Positions 63,778 to 64,000 of a DNA stretch of 64,000 nucleotides are shown here, piece after piece (the stretch's first letter is position 1; each line of letters begins with the position of its first letter). The stretch comes from Bifidobacterium apousia (GTDB taxonomy: Bacteria > Actinomycetota > Actinomycetes > Actinomycetales > Bifidobacteriaceae). Both the position numbers and the translations under genes were made by a program. The stretch lies in NCBI RefSeq assembly GCF_007559275.1, contig NZ_VMHK01000005.1:59740-123739 (forward strand). The letters are read 5' to 3'. The notes beneath the pieces were generated by a model. It saw only the letters and a list, made by a program, of their open reading frames with translations. It was not told the DNA's origin and did no database searches.

Positions 63778-63942
63778 GTGCTACTTATAGCTTTTTGATT
63801 GCCAGTCCGATGCCCGCCCGGCTGTTGTCGGGTACGTGGGAGCGTTGTGAGGGGTGTCGGGGTTTTTCGTGGGTTGGTTTCCTCCTTATGGAAGCTGGCC
63901 CGTCAATTATTGATTTGGGCTGTTTCGGCCTTCTTCATGGTT

Positions 63943-64000
63943 TTTTGTGGAGGGTTTGATTCTGGCTCAGGATGAACGCTGGCGGCGTGCTTAACACATG
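63943..64000 (+). rRNA. rrs: 16S ribosomal RNA, 5' end only
   Basis: The last bases carry the universal 16S start, GAGGGTTTGATTCTGGCTCA followed by GGATGAACGCTGGCGGCGTG and CTTAACACATG. GTGGAGGG before the universal primer site and TTCTGGCTCAG are typical of bifidobacterial 16S. Exact 5' end placed by alignment to E. coli position 1; uncertain by a few bases. The rest lies beyond the window. Confidence 0.95.

Larger units (their letters stand above)
63300..63942. promoter_or_regulatory. Upstream region and leader of the rRNA operon
   Basis: 643 bases without a gene. The strongest promoter match is at 63656-63683; the rest is the 16S leader, with T/G-rich stretches and the antitermination-like element near 63754-63777. 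Frames within it lack coding character. Confidence 0.55.

Noticed and set aside
1..64000. CRISPR array, prophage or insertion sequence
   Set aside because: I found no regularly spaced direct repeats, no transposase, integrase or phage structural genes, and no terminal inverted repeats with target duplications.

Overview
The window comes from a high-GC Gram-positive, almost certainly a Bifidobacterium. It carries the actinobacterial cell-division/signalling operon (two Pkn Ser/Thr kinases, a class B PBP, an FtsW/RodA protein, a PP2C phosphatase and two FHA proteins), an S9 dipeptidyl peptidase, an FprA-type ferredoxin reductase and a leaderless style of gene start. It ends in the first ~58 bases of a 16S rRNA gene with an actinobacterial 5' end. 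The species cannot be fixed from sequence alone.

Layout. 1-8.0 kb (minus): pknB (cut by the window edge), pknA-like kinase, pbpA, ftsW/rodA, pstP, fhaB and fhaA, coupled by 4-base overlaps. 8.2-19.6 kb: a small LPXTG surface protein, a DPP-IV-type peptidase, a ClC transporter, two overlapping YhgE/Pip membrane proteins and an alpha/beta hydrolase. 19.6-22.9 kb: a copper-efflux unit (a CopA fused to a cupredoxin-like domain and a YHS domain) divergent from csoR, with a perfect CsoR-type palindrome between them. 23-33.2 kb: tRNA-Leu, tgt, an HtrA-type protease, a second metal P-type ATPase, fprA, an ImmA/IrrE + DUF4411 pair and htpX. 33.4-39.3 kb: an amino-sugar operon (AGE-family epimerase, ROK kinase, nagB, nagA) divergent from a ROK repressor. 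39.4-40.9 kb: tRNA-Gly followed by an AT-rich accessory stretch with one membrane-protein gene and an open frame without a start codon that ends in a Cys-rich peptide. 41-57.4 kb: small membrane protein and esterase, NhaP antiporter divergent from a P2-type ATPase, tadA, TauE/SafE permease, a PanE-like reductase, a GH13 glucosidase, a fused OtsA-OtsB trehalose enzyme and threonine dehydratase.

57.4-62.5 kb is a decaying accessory island: a broken RepA_C-like plasmid replication gene, a broken zinc-ribbon gene and three related two-gene modules that look like toxin-antitoxin pairs (one decayed, two intact). The small proteins match each other but no family I can name with confidence, so this is the best candidate for an undescribed system. 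The window closes with a Sir2 deacetylase and the promoter, leader and 5' end of an rRNA operon.

Regulation seen directly: at least twelve genes have a TAnnnT-like hexamer ending exactly 6-7 bases before the start codon, consistent with leaderless transcripts. Other sites are the CsoR operator, candidate ROK operators, a pair of direct repeats between the antiporter and the Ca2+-type ATPase, and several hairpins.
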